Assembly (NCBI GenBank): GCA_029007035.1
Contig: JAQXHC010000025.1
Location: forward strand, 1 to 55,674
Source of the DNA: Oscillospiraceae bacterium
GTDB lineage: Bacteria > Bacillota > Clostridia > Oscillospirales > Ruminococcaceae
Length of the DNA: 55,674 nt
Direction: 5' to 3'
Shown: positions 25,176-35,488 of the stretch, piece after piece
Numbering within the stretch: the stretch's first letter is position 1
Layout of the letters: every line of letters begins with the position of its first letter
Program-made: the position numbers and the translations under genes
Notes under the pieces: model-generated
Database searches by the model: none
What the model saw: only the letters and a program-made list of their open reading frames with translations
Told to the model about the DNA's origin: nothing

Positions 25176-28007
25176 ATGGAAATTACACTAATTGCCTCCG
25201 TAAACGGCGGAGAGATCCACGGTACAAGAAATGCCAAAAAGACAGGCTGCGGAATTAACCTGCTCAAGCCTGAAAACGTAAGCAGATACATAAGAAAAGG
25301 TCCGATGACAGACCTGAAAGAACTTACCTGCGAAAAATGCAAGGCTGTACTTGCAAAGGAAATGATCAAGGCGGATAAAAAAGAGTTCGCGCGCCTTATC
25401 AAAGAGGAAAAGGCAAGGACAAAAAAGGGACTCGGAGATGAGGGTATTGTCCCCCTCGGAAATACGACCGCCAAAATTACCAAATCCCCCGAGGAACGCA
25501 AAGCTGAAGAAAGAGCTGAGCGTGAAAGAGCCGAAGCCGCAGAAAAAGCCGAGCGCGAAAGAATCGAAGCAGAACGAAAAGCCGAACGTGAAGCCGAAGA
25601 AGCACGTCAGCGCGCCGAGGAAGCCGAAAGAGCACGTATCGCTGAGGAAGAAGCACGCAAAGCCGCTGCTAACAGAACTATCCCCGGTACAGGAATCGTT
25701 ATGGACAGCAGTCTCGCTCAGTTTGCAATAAATGTCCCCAAGGAAGAAGAAGCTGAGACTCCATCTTCAGCAGCTCCCACAAATGACGATTTTCTCAATC
25801 AGTTTGCTATTAACAAACCTGTTGAAGAAACGCCTGCACAGTCTGAAGAAACAGTTCCCGTTCAGGACGATTTCCTTGCTCAGTTTGCTGTGAACGCTCC
25901 GTCGGAGCAGCCTCAGGGCAATGAAGGATCTGCTGATGCCAATGGCATGAATGATGTTTTCAAAAATCCCGAAGCTCCCAAGGATATAGTCGGTCACGGA
26001 ACAGATGAAGTCGGTGATATGAATGACATCTTCCGCAATCCTGAAGCTCCGAAGGATATATTTGCTTCCGGTATTCAGCACAGCAACTCCGAAGCAGACG
26101 ATATGAACGATATATTTACCAATCCGGAAGTGCCAAACGACATATTCTCCAACGGTACAATCCATCATTCACAGTCCGAAAACAGCGATATCATGGATAT
26201 GTTCTCAATTTCTGCAGACAACGGCTCGGAAATTCTATCCAAGACAAATCCCGATGAATCAAGCGTTTACGACAGCGACGAAAATGTTGTTGACATCGCT
26301 GAGAACGAGGTCACAGCTGTTTCGGCTATTGAAGAGGAGATCAACATAAAGTCTTCAACACCTGCGGAATACGATACATCTTTACTCGGCGACGGATCAG
26401 AATGGGACGCTATTGCAAACCGTCTGTTCGGAAGCCCGTTCTCCGACGAAACCGAAACTACAGATGAAGCTGAGCCTGTTCCCGAGGAGAGAATTGTTTC
26501 TGAGCAGGTCGAGGAAACTCCCGCTCCCGAGGAAACAATCGTTTCAGAGCCGGCTGAGGAAATTCCGGCTCCCGAAGAAGCAGCCGCTCCGGAGCTGACT
26601 GAGGAAGCTCCTGCTTTTGAAAATGCAGAAAATAATATTCCCGTTACTGCCGATTCACCGGAAGCTGCACTTGAACAGCTTAATGAATTCACATCCGCTC
26701 CTGCACCTGTTGAAAGCACTCCCGTCGCAGAATCCGAACCGGATTCAGATGTTCTCGCCGACACCCCTGAAGCTGCTCTCGAACGGCTCATGGGCATTGG
26801 CACAGCACCGGGAATCGTTCCTAAGAGAGCCGAGTATGAAGCTCCGGTAAGAGCTGCTGTTTCTGAAACTAAAGAAGAAACCGCCCCTGCCGAGAATGTT
26901 TCTGCCATGCCCGTGGAGGAGATCGTTCCAACAGAGAACACTCCCGAACCGATGGAAGAAATCGCTCCTGCCGAAACTCATTCAGAGCCGGCGGAGGAAA
27001 TTGCTCACGTTGAAAACGCACCACAGTCTGTTGAGAAACCCGCTTTCACTGAGTCCGCTCCTATGCCGGATATAAACAAAACAACCGGAGATGATATTAT
27101 GAAAAAACAAGATGCACATAAATACAGTACTCCAGTCTTTGCCGATGAAAAACCAGCAGCTGACCCGATTCCAAATCTTAATGCAGCCGCTCCTGCTATG
27201 CAGGCTCCAATGGCGCAGCAGATATCTCCGGAACAGCCGATTATTATGCCTGTTCCGCAGTTTGCAGGATACGATGCAAACGGTCAGCCTGTTTATACAT
27301 ATGTGCAGTCACAGTTTATGGGCTACGATGTGAACGGTCAGCCTATGTTTATGCCGATTCAGCCAATTAACGCTCCCGTTCAGCCTGTTGTACCTATGCA
27401 GACAGCTCCCATGCAGAATACTGCTCCTGTGCAGAATGCTGCTCCCGTTCAGAATACTGAGCCTGTCCAGAATGCTGCTCCGATGCAGAATAACGCTCCT
27501 GTTCAGCCGACTGCGACTATGCAGAACACTGCCCCGGTTCAGCCGATTGCTCCTATACAGCCCGCTCCGATGCCGGGAGTTCAGATGAATCAGTACAGAA
27601 CTCCGCAGGTCAACATCTCAAAGGTCGGTATGCCGACCCATAAAACAATGCCGAAGTCATTTGCAAAAGCAGTTTCGGTTTCAAGAGAAAACAGTCAGAA
27701 TAATATTTTCGATATTCAGCAGGGTAAAGGCTCGCAGATGCCTGTACTCGAATCTATCGAGGACGCTATCTCCAGCATCAACGATGATGTTCAGAAGCAG
27801 AAAAAAACTGCCGCTAAAACAGCTTCACCGGTATTCCAGGAATATAAAGGTCCTTCAAAGAGCACATCATCAAGAAAATCAGCTCCGGCAGCGCCCGCTT
27901 CACCCGGAAATGACCGTCCGCTTACCAAGGCTGAGCTTAAAGCCCTGAAAAAGCAGGAGAAAATCGACCAGAAATTCAAAAAGGATCTCGCTAAAAGAGG
28001 CTTCTGA
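25176..28007 (+). CDS. Very long low-complexity protein with short peptide repeats
   Basis: 943 residues from ATG 25176 (GGAG 9 bp upstream; a GTG ten codons earlier has no site). A small N-terminal domain (~1-75, with TCEKCK) comes first. A charged Glu/Arg/Lys helix (~100-165) follows. Then come repeats: DDFLxQFAxN three times (about 170-245), MNDIFxNPEAPKDI-type units four times (about 255-345), a Pro/Glu/Ala region with SPEAALEQL and TPEAALERL, GYDANGQPVY-type units twice, and a Gln/Asn/Pro/Met tract (~740-810). The end is basic (TKAELKALKKQEK). No signal peptide or membrane helix, so cytosolic. It looks intrinsically disordered and scaffold-like. Family not recognised. A TPR gene follows 38 bp on. 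Confidence 0.88.
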   Translation: MEITLIASVNGGEIHGTRNAKKTGCGINLLKPENVSRYIRKGPMTDLKELTCEKCKAVLAKEMIKADKKEFARLIKEEKARTKKGLGDEGIVPLGNTTAKITKSPEERKAEERAERERAEAAEKAERERIEAERKAEREAEEARQRAEEAERARIAEEEARKAAANRTIPGTGIVMDSSLAQFAINVPKEEEAETPSSAAPTNDDFLNQFAINKPVEETPAQSEETVPVQDDFLAQFAVNAPSEQPQGNEGSADANGMNDVFKNPEAPKDIVGHGTDEVGDMNDIFRNPEAPKDIFASGIQHSNSEADDMNDIFTNPEVPNDIFSNGTIHHSQSENSDIMDMFSISADNGSEILSKTNPDESSVYDSDENVVDIAENEVTAVSAIEEEINIKSSTPAEYDTSLLGDGSEWDAIANRLFGSPFSDETETTDEAEPVPEERIVSEQVEETPAPEETIVSEPAEEIPAPEEAAAPELTEEAPAFENAENNIPVTADSPEAALEQLNEFTSAPAPVESTPVAESEPDSDVLADTPEAALERLMGIGTAPGIVPKRAEYEAPVRAAVSETKEETAPAENVSAMPVEEIVPTENTPEPMEEIAPAETHSEPAEEIAHVENAPQSVEKPAFTESAPMPDINKTTGDDIMKKQDAHKYSTPVFADEKPAADPIPNLNAAAPAMQAPMAQQISPEQPIIMPVPQFAGYDANGQPVYTYVQSQFMGYDVNGQPMFMPIQPINAPVQPVVPMQTAPMQNTAPVQNAAPVQNTEPVQNAAPMQNNAPVQPTATMQNTAPVQPIAPIQPAPMPGVQMNQYRTPQVNISKVGMPTHKTMPKSFAKAVSVSRENSQNNIFDIQQGKGSQMPVLESIEDAISSINDDVQKQKKTAAKTASPVFQEYKGPSKSTSSRKSAPAAPASPGNDRPLTKAELKALKKQEKIDQKFKKDLAKRGF

Positions 28008-28045
28008 TCTGACAATACAGCAAAATGAAATGAGGATTTTACCCT

Positions 28046-29110
28046 ATGTCATATGATGAAATTATAAACGAACTGAAAAGCAATCTCAGCGGAGATTATA
28101 ACAAAGACTCCGAATACCTCAGAAAAGCCGGTGACAAATTCGGCAAAGAAGGCAATACCGACGGTGTAAGAGCCGTCGGAGAAATCATCTTTGAAATCAT
28201 GCCTGAGAACGAGAAGCAGGAAATCACCAACCTCACCCACATCGACGGCGTCCGCATGGATAAATTCTATGAACAGATCAACAGCGCGATTCACGAGAAA
28301 AATATGATCGAAGCCAAATCTCTCGCAGAAAAGCTTTATGCCAAAATCATGGACGTTTACAAGGAAACAGATAAGGCGAAGTTTGTTACATTCAGAAATC
28401 CATTCGAGGATAATCTTGCCCAGCTGCTTTTCAAGACTGATAAGATTCTCAATCGCGCACCTTTTGATTTTGCCACATATCTTACAACATATGCCTTTAT
28501 TATTATCGAGACAGGTTCGCCTATCGATGCGGTTCACGTTCTCGAAGAAGCTATCGCTTTTAACCCTGTCGACTGCGGTCCCAGATTCGAGCTTGCCGAG
28601 GCATATAAGCTCATGAAAAACAAGGATAAGCTTATCGAGGTTACTCAGCAGACTCTCCGCATTGCTTCATCACCTATTGCAATTGCACGATGCTACGCAA
28701 ATATGGGTTATCTCTGCGTTGATCTGCATGAGCTTGACGATGCTGTGAATTTCTACACCGCCAGTGTCACTTTTGCTCCTCATCCGGCAATTCCGCTCGA
28801 GCTGAAAGGTATTGCCCAGATGAAAGGCAGCGATATCAAGCAGCCGACCCATGATGAGATCATGGCTACCATGAAAAAATATAATATCAGCTTTGGTCCC
28901 GATAAGGACGTTATTTCCGTTGCAGCTCAGCTGGCAAGCACTTTCCTGCTCAACAAGGATATGAGGAATGCTGTTATGTCGCTGAAAATGCTTTATAATC
29001 TTACTCAGGATGAAAAAATAAAGGATATGATTCTCAAATATGATCCTTCGGCACGCCGCGTAAATGCAGACGGAACCGCTCCCGAGGGTTCTGTGCCCGA
29101 TAATAATTGA
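28046..29110 (+). CDS. Cytosolic TPR-like helical repeat protein
   Basis: 354 residues, helical throughout. Repeated TPR-type helix pairs are visible around 145-260 (PIDAVHVLEEAIAFNPVDCGPRFELAEAY; ANMGYLCVDLHELDDAVNFY). No signal peptide. It ends in a short flexible tail. GAGG ribosome site 11 bp upstream. Transcribed with the preceding low-complexity protein and closed by a strong terminator at 29255. A TPR protein beside a protein with repeated short peptide motifs suggests that they bind each other; this is inference. Confidence 0.85.
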   Translation: MSYDEIINELKSNLSGDYNKDSEYLRKAGDKFGKEGNTDGVRAVGEIIFEIMPENEKQEITNLTHIDGVRMDKFYEQINSAIHEKNMIEAKSLAEKLYAKIMDVYKETDKAKFVTFRNPFEDNLAQLLFKTDKILNRAPFDFATYLTTYAFIIIETGSPIDAVHVLEEAIAFNPVDCGPRFELAEAYKLMKNKDKLIEVTQQTLRIASSPIAIARCYANMGYLCVDLHELDDAVNFYTASVTFAPHPAIPLELKGIAQMKGSDIKQPTHDEIMATMKKYNISFGPDKDVISVAAQLASTFLLNKDMRNAVMSLKMLYNLTQDEKIKDMILKYDPSARRVNADGTAPEGSVPDNN

Positions 29111-29114
29111 GTTC

Positions 29115-29198
29115 AGGCGCACCGTACAATTTATCAGTTGTCTATTTTGCCGCACATCTGCTTGCAGATATGCGGCAATAATTATGCGGTATTGCCTT
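29115..29198. repeat. Dispersed inverted-end repeat, copy after the TPR gene
   Basis: Ends AGGCGCACCGTACAAT (29115-29130) and TTATGCGGTATTGCCTT flank a hairpin with 13 of 14 pairs (29147-29160 with 29165-29178, TTGCCGCACATCTG/CAGATATGCGGCAA). Read in reverse complement, it aligns along its whole length with the copy at 21756-21835. Confidence 0.75.
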
Positions 29199-29223
29199 AG
29201 AAACTCACTGAATTATAATAAAT

Positions 29224-29255
29224 AAAAAGGCGAATCCGTCCTGATTCGCCTTTTT
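29224..29255. terminator. Bidirectional intrinsic terminator
   Basis: 13-bp stem AAAAAGGCGAATC/GATTCGCCTTTTT with a 6-nt loop, followed by T-rich DNA on the right and A-run on the left. Placed to end both the TPR gene transcript and the leftward groESL transcript. Confidence 0.92.
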
Positions 29256-29347
29256 ATATCTCTCGCTATTCCATGTGAAAATTGCGAAAAAAACTCACTA
29301 TTTAAATCAACTGTGATGAGTTGAACATACACACAGCTGCGTGCTGC

Positions 29348-30985
<1,638 letters not shown>

Positions 30986-31018
30986 TTATTTATATAATGT
31001 AAAATTTTCGGTAGGTTC

Positions 31019-31294
<276 letters not shown>

Positions 31295-31335
31295 TTATTC
31301 CTCCTAAAAATTTAATTTGGTTTTGATTTACTCGT

Positions 31336-31362
31336 TTAGCACTCTATCTCTTTGAGTGCTAA
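31336..31362. promoter_or_regulatory. CIRCE operator (HrcA binding site) of groESL
   Basis: Perfect inverted repeat TTAGCACTC, nine bases, GAGTGCTAA. On the leftward strand a TATAAT (31362-31367) abuts it, so HrcA binding would cover the start of transcription. This is the classical heat-shock control of groESL in Firmicutes. No hrcA gene is in the window. Confidence 0.97.
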
Positions 31363-31422
31363 TTATATTTTACCACCTTTTTTACAGAAATCAAGTCTAT
31401 TTCCGAAACTTTCACAAATTTT

Positions 31423-31523
31423 GGAAACTTGCACAATTGGAAATAGTAAAGCACGTTGAATCACAGCACAATGCCATATGGCTGTCACTGTGAAGTACTT
31501 TATCTGTTTTCCCGGTGTTGCCT
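31423..31523. repeat. Possible degenerate copy of the dispersed inverted-end repeat
   Basis: CCCGGTGTTGCCTT at the right resembles an end of the family (reverse AAGGCAACACCGGG), and GGAAACTTGCACAA at the left is a weak partner. The interior has a CACAG/CTGTG hairpin near 31463-31492. A further half-end (GCAATTGCCGCATGATTGC, near 31588) lies close by. Confidence 0.35.
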
Positions 31524-31542
31524 TAATATAATATGAATGTTC

Positions 31543-31571
31543 CAAAAAAAATGAGCGAACAAAGTTCGCTC
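31543..31571 (-). terminator. Terminator of the symporter-glgP-malQ operon
   Basis: Minus strand GAGCGAAC TTT GTTCGCTC (31553-31571), a perfect 8-bp stem, followed by ATTTTTTTT. About 120 bp after the symporter stop. Confidence 0.88.
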
Positions 31572-31693
31572 TGAAGATCCATCAATGCAATTGCCGCATG
31601 ATTGCTCTGTTTTTTTAGAATTGTCCGGAATGACTAAAAAGATTCTGAAAAGACATACATCGAGCTCTGATAAAATCGCTGTGCGATGTATTC

Positions 31694-33112
31694 TCAAACC
31701 TTTTTCTCTTTCAACCGTTTAATATAATCCTTGGTCTCCGCAGCCACAACACCCGACAGTCCAATAAGCGCAACAACGTTCGGCAGAGCCATAAGTCCGT
31801 TGAAAATGTCTGCAATATTCCACACTGCCTTAACTGTCAGATATGGTCCGATGAATACAGCCGCCACATATATCCAGCGATAAACGATAGTCACGGTTCT
31901 GTTAGAGCCTGTCAGATAAGACAAACACCGCTCGGAATAATAATTCCAGCCAAGAATCGTTGTGAATGCAAAAAATGCAAGACATATCATCAGTATAAAT
32001 GACGAAACCTTTTCGGGAAGAGGAAGTCCGTAATTGAACGCGTCCATTGTGATCATGACGCCTTCCAGTCCCTCTTTTTCATAGCTGCCTGCCATGATAA
32101 TAGAAAGTCCTGTCATAGTGCAGACAACGATCGTATCGATAAATGTTCCCGTCATCGTTACAAGTCCCTGACGTACAGGCTCTTTGGTTTTAGCTGCAGC
32201 AGCCGCAATCGGAGCAGAGCCGAGTCCTGCCTCATTGGAGAAAATTCCCCTTGCAACACCGTTTCTCATTGACATCATCACAATTGCTGTACCTGCCGCT
32301 CCGCCCGCAATGGGACGAAGTCCGAAAGCTCCCTTGATAACCGCCGAAACAGCCACAGGTACTTCTGTAATATGACTAAAAATGATAATAAGACAGCTCA
32401 CTACGTAAATCACGACCATTGCAGGCACGACAATCTCAGAAACCGATGCGATACGCTTGATGCCTCCGATTACGATAAGAGCGACGCATAATGTTATAAC
32501 CAGTCCGGCTATAATAGTGATATAGGTGTATTCCATGCCGAAAAGCTCCACGGTGCGAGCCGAATCAGCATCAAAAAAATTGTTGACAGCGGAGGTTATT
32601 CCGTTGATCTGAGTAATCGTTCCGATACCCATAAGACCTGCCAGAAGTCCGAACACCGCAAAAAGCTTGGCGAGCCATTTCCAGCGGCTTCCCATGCCGT
32701 TTTCGATGTAGTAGAAAGGACCGCCGAGGATATGTCCGCTGCTGTCGGTAACACGGTATTTCACGGCAAGCAGCCCCTCGGCATACTTAGTAGCCATGCC
32801 GAAAAAGGCAGCTATCTCCATCCAGAACAGCGCACCCGGTCCGCCGGCAGCAATTGCAGTTGCAACTCCGACGATATTGCCCGTTCCGACTGTTGCCGAG
32901 AGTGCGGTACAGAGTGCTCCGAAACTTGAAACATCACCTTTTCCACCGCTTTCGTTTTTCAGCATATATTTCAAAGCCTTACCCAGCTTGTGAACCTGAA
33001 CAAATCCAACTCTCACTGAAAGCAGAATTCCGCAGCCGAGAATCATCACTATAAGCGGTACGCCCCAGACAAATCCGTCAACCTTTTCAATTATGTTATT
33101 AATTTTATCCAT
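31694..33112 (-). CDS. AGCS family sodium:amino acid (alanine/glycine) symporter
   Basis: 472 residues from ATG 33112 (a GTG two codons earlier overlaps the AAGGAG site). About ten hydrophobic helices are present. AGCS features include ALSATVGTGNIVGVATAIAAGGPGALFWM, the KYAEGLLAVKYR segment, and SNEAGLGSAPIAAAAAKT, as in AlsT/DagA proteins. It imports alanine or glycine with Na+. Starts 20 bp after glgP and is last in the malQ-glgP-symporter run. Substrate specificity not decidable from sequence. Confidence 0.95.
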   Translation of the reverse strand: MDKINNIIEKVDGFVWGVPLIVMILGCGILLSVRVGFVQVHKLGKALKYMLKNESGGKGDVSSFGALCTALSATVGTGNIVGVATAIAAGGPGALFWMEIAAFFGMATKYAEGLLAVKYRVTDSSGHILGGPFYYIENGMGSRWKWLAKLFAVFGLLAGLMGIGTITQINGITSAVNNFFDADSARTVELFGMEYTYITIIAGLVITLCVALIVIGGIKRIASVSEIVVPAMVVIYVVSCLIIIFSHITEVPVAVSAVIKGAFGLRPIAGGAAGTAIVMMSMRNGVARGIFSNEAGLGSAPIAAAAAKTKEPVRQGLVTMTGTFIDTIVVCTMTGLSIIMAGSYEKEGLEGVMITMDAFNYGLPLPEKVSSFILMICLAFFAFTTILGWNYYSERCLSYLTGSNRTVTIVYRWIYVAAVFIGPYLTVKAVWNIADIFNGLMALPNVVALIGLSGVVAAETKDYIKRLKEKKV

Positions 33113-33131
33113 TGGCACATCTCCTTATCCC

Positions 33132-35477
33132 TTATTTAATGTGCCAGATATTTTTTGCATAATCGGCAATTGTTCGGTCGGAGCTGAATTTCCCCGCATT
33201 ACACATATTCAGCCACTGCTTTTTCGCAAACGCAAGACGGTCAGAACTATAATCGCTGCAGCATCTCAGCTTCGTTTCAACATAGCTTTCAAGGTCACCC
33301 AGCAGATAGTAATGATCGGGTTTATGCCAGCTTGCACCGTCAAGGAGTGAAGTATAAAGCTCTCTGAAATCACCGCTTCCGCCGTCTGAAACGCTGCCGT
33401 CGATAAGCGAGGATACCACTCTGCGGATTTTATCGTTGTCCGCAAAGAGCTTTCTGCTGTCGTAATCGGGAACGATTTTTTCAAGCTCCTCAACTCTTGC
33501 ACCGAAGATATAATTGTTTTCCTCACCTGCCTCGCGGACAATCTCGATATTTGCTCCGTCATAGGTTCCGAGTGTCACCGCACCGTTGAGCATAAGCTTC
33601 ATATTGCCCGTACCGGAAGCTTCTGTTCCTGCTGTAGAAATCTGCTCGGAAATATCCGCCGCAGCAACAAGCTTTTCCGCATAGGAAACATTATAATTTG
33701 AAACAAATACAACCTTAATCAGATCGGAAGTTTCAGGGTCGGAGCTTACAATCCTGCCCACCTCGCTGATGAATTTGATAATTGCCTTTGCACGTCGGTA
33801 TCCGGGTGCGGATTTTGCTCCGAAAATGAATGTAGTCGGCGTAAAATTACGGATTGAACCATCTTTAATGCCATAGTAAATCCACAGTATGGAAAATGCG
33901 TTAAGCAGCTGCCGCTTATATTCATGGAGACGCTTGATCTGAATGTCAAATGCAGTGTCGGGATTTATTTCAATGCCGTCATGAGACTTTACGAAGTCAG
34001 CAAGCTGAACCTTTTTCGCCTGCTTGATACCAATAAAGCGTCGGAGAACCGTCTCATCATCGGCATATTTTTCAAGTTCCTTGAGCATACCGAGATTGGT
34101 AAACCACTTATCCGAGCCAAGCAGTTCTGTGATAAGCGACGAAAGTTCCATATTGCAGAGTCCGAGCCAGCGGCGCTGAGTGATGCCGTTTGTCTCGTTG
34201 AGAAACCGCTCAGGATAGAGCTTATACCAGTCCGCAAGCACGCTGTCTTTAAGAATCTGAGTATGGATTTCGGCAACACCATTGATATGAGATGAAGCAT
34301 AAACTGCCAGATCAGCCATATGAACAAGTCCGTTTTTGATGATTTTAAGTCTGCCGATTGTCTCTTTCTGCACGTTTCTGGCGTACAGCTCCGCAATAAG
34401 AGACTCGTTTATCATTATAATGATTTCGTAAATCCGCGGCAGAAGTCCCTCAACAAGTCCGCAGCTCCATTTTTCAAGAGCCTCCTGCATAATTGTATGG
34501 TTTGTATAGTTGAATACTTTTTTGGCTGTGTCAAGAGCTTTTTCATAAGTAAAGCCCTCATTGTCCACAAGCTGTCTGATAAGTTCGGGGATCGAGATTA
34601 CCGGGTGAGTGTCGTTAAGCTGAACCGAAACATAATCAGCAAGATTATCGAGAGTTCCGAAACGAGCCTTGTGCTTTCTGATAATGTCTGTAAGCGACGC
34701 ACAGCTGAAGAAATACTGCTGCTTCAGACGAAGGCGCTTACCGTCATCAGTGTCGTCGTTTGGATAGAGAACGCGTGAAATGTCCTCAGCATAAATTTTC
34801 TCACGGGATGCCTCAAGGTATTTCTGATTGTTGAAAAGCTCAAAATCAAACTCTTTCACAGGCTCAGCCTGCCAGAGGCGGAGTGTACCCACATTCTCCG
34901 TTCCGCATCCGTAAATCGGCATATCATAAGGAACAGCCTTGACGGTCTGACCGTTATATTCGACGAGGACGGTATCTTCCTCACAGCGTTTTGACCAGCA
35001 ATCGCCGTATTTCGTCCAGTCATCGATGTCCTCTTTCTGGAAACCGTCAACTATAGACTGTCTGAACAGTCCATATTTATAACGGATTCCATATCCGTCG
35101 AGAGGCAGATTCAGCGAAGCCGCACTGTCAAGGAAGCACGCCGCAAGGCGTCCGAGACCTCCGTTTCCGAGAGCCGCATCCTCAATTTCCTCCAAAGCCC
35201 CGAGGTCTATCCCAAGTTCGCCGAACATCTCTGCTGTCTCGTCATAAATACCGAGACACAGCATATTATTATATACCGCACGTCCCACAAGAAATTCCAT
35301 TGAAAGATAGCAGGCGCGTCTTTTTGAAAGATGCTCCTCACGGCTCTTGTCCCAGCGGTCAGAAAAAAGCTCCATGATCGTATCGCCGAGAGCATTGTGA
35401 AGCTGCTGCGGAGTTGCGCTCTTAATGTCGGACGGCAGCTTTGAAGTAAATTTTTCCTTGAAAATAGTCTTATCCAT
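33132..35477 (-). CDS. glgP: Glycogen/maltodextrin phosphorylase
   Basis: 781 residues, GT35 family. The N-terminal regulatory part is short, as in bacterial enzymes. YLSMEFLVGRA, the LGNGGLGRLAACFLDS stretch, VQLNDTHPVISIPEL, the KRLHEYKRQLLN segment, and the pyridoxal-phosphate lysine motif EASGTGNMKLMLNG are present. It cleaves alpha-1,4-glucans with phosphate to glucose 1-phosphate. GGAG site 8 bp upstream. 12 bp after malQ, with which it works on maltodextrins. Confidence 0.98.
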   Translation of the reverse strand: MDKTIFKEKFTSKLPSDIKSATPQQLHNALGDTIMELFSDRWDKSREEHLSKRRACYLSMEFLVGRAVYNNMLCLGIYDETAEMFGELGIDLGALEEIEDAALGNGGLGRLAACFLDSAASLNLPLDGYGIRYKYGLFRQSIVDGFQKEDIDDWTKYGDCWSKRCEEDTVLVEYNGQTVKAVPYDMPIYGCGTENVGTLRLWQAEPVKEFDFELFNNQKYLEASREKIYAEDISRVLYPNDDTDDGKRLRLKQQYFFSCASLTDIIRKHKARFGTLDNLADYVSVQLNDTHPVISIPELIRQLVDNEGFTYEKALDTAKKVFNYTNHTIMQEALEKWSCGLVEGLLPRIYEIIIMINESLIAELYARNVQKETIGRLKIIKNGLVHMADLAVYASSHINGVAEIHTQILKDSVLADWYKLYPERFLNETNGITQRRWLGLCNMELSSLITELLGSDKWFTNLGMLKELEKYADDETVLRRFIGIKQAKKVQLADFVKSHDGIEINPDTAFDIQIKRLHEYKRQLLNAFSILWIYYGIKDGSIRNFTPTTFIFGAKSAPGYRRAKAIIKFISEVGRIVSSDPETSDLIKVVFVSNYNVSYAEKLVAAADISEQISTAGTEASGTGNMKLMLNGAVTLGTYDGANIEIVREAGEENNYIFGARVEELEKIVPDYDSRKLFADNDKIRRVVSSLIDGSVSDGGSGDFRELYTSLLDGASWHKPDHYYLLGDLESYVETKLRCCSDYSSDRLAFAKKQWLNMCNAGKFSSDRTIADYAKNIWHIK

Positions 35478-35488
35478 AATTTGGCTCC

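Noticed and set aside
26267..26941. 224-codon Ser/Ala-rich frame antisense to the low-complexity gene
   Set aside because: Mirror of the Glu/Ala/Pro repeats; no ribosome site and typical shadow composition.
27380..27580. Regular CAGAATACTGCTCCTGT-like repeats considered as a CRISPR array
   Set aside because: The repeats are in frame with an open gene, encode QN-x-APV units, and have no unique spacers.
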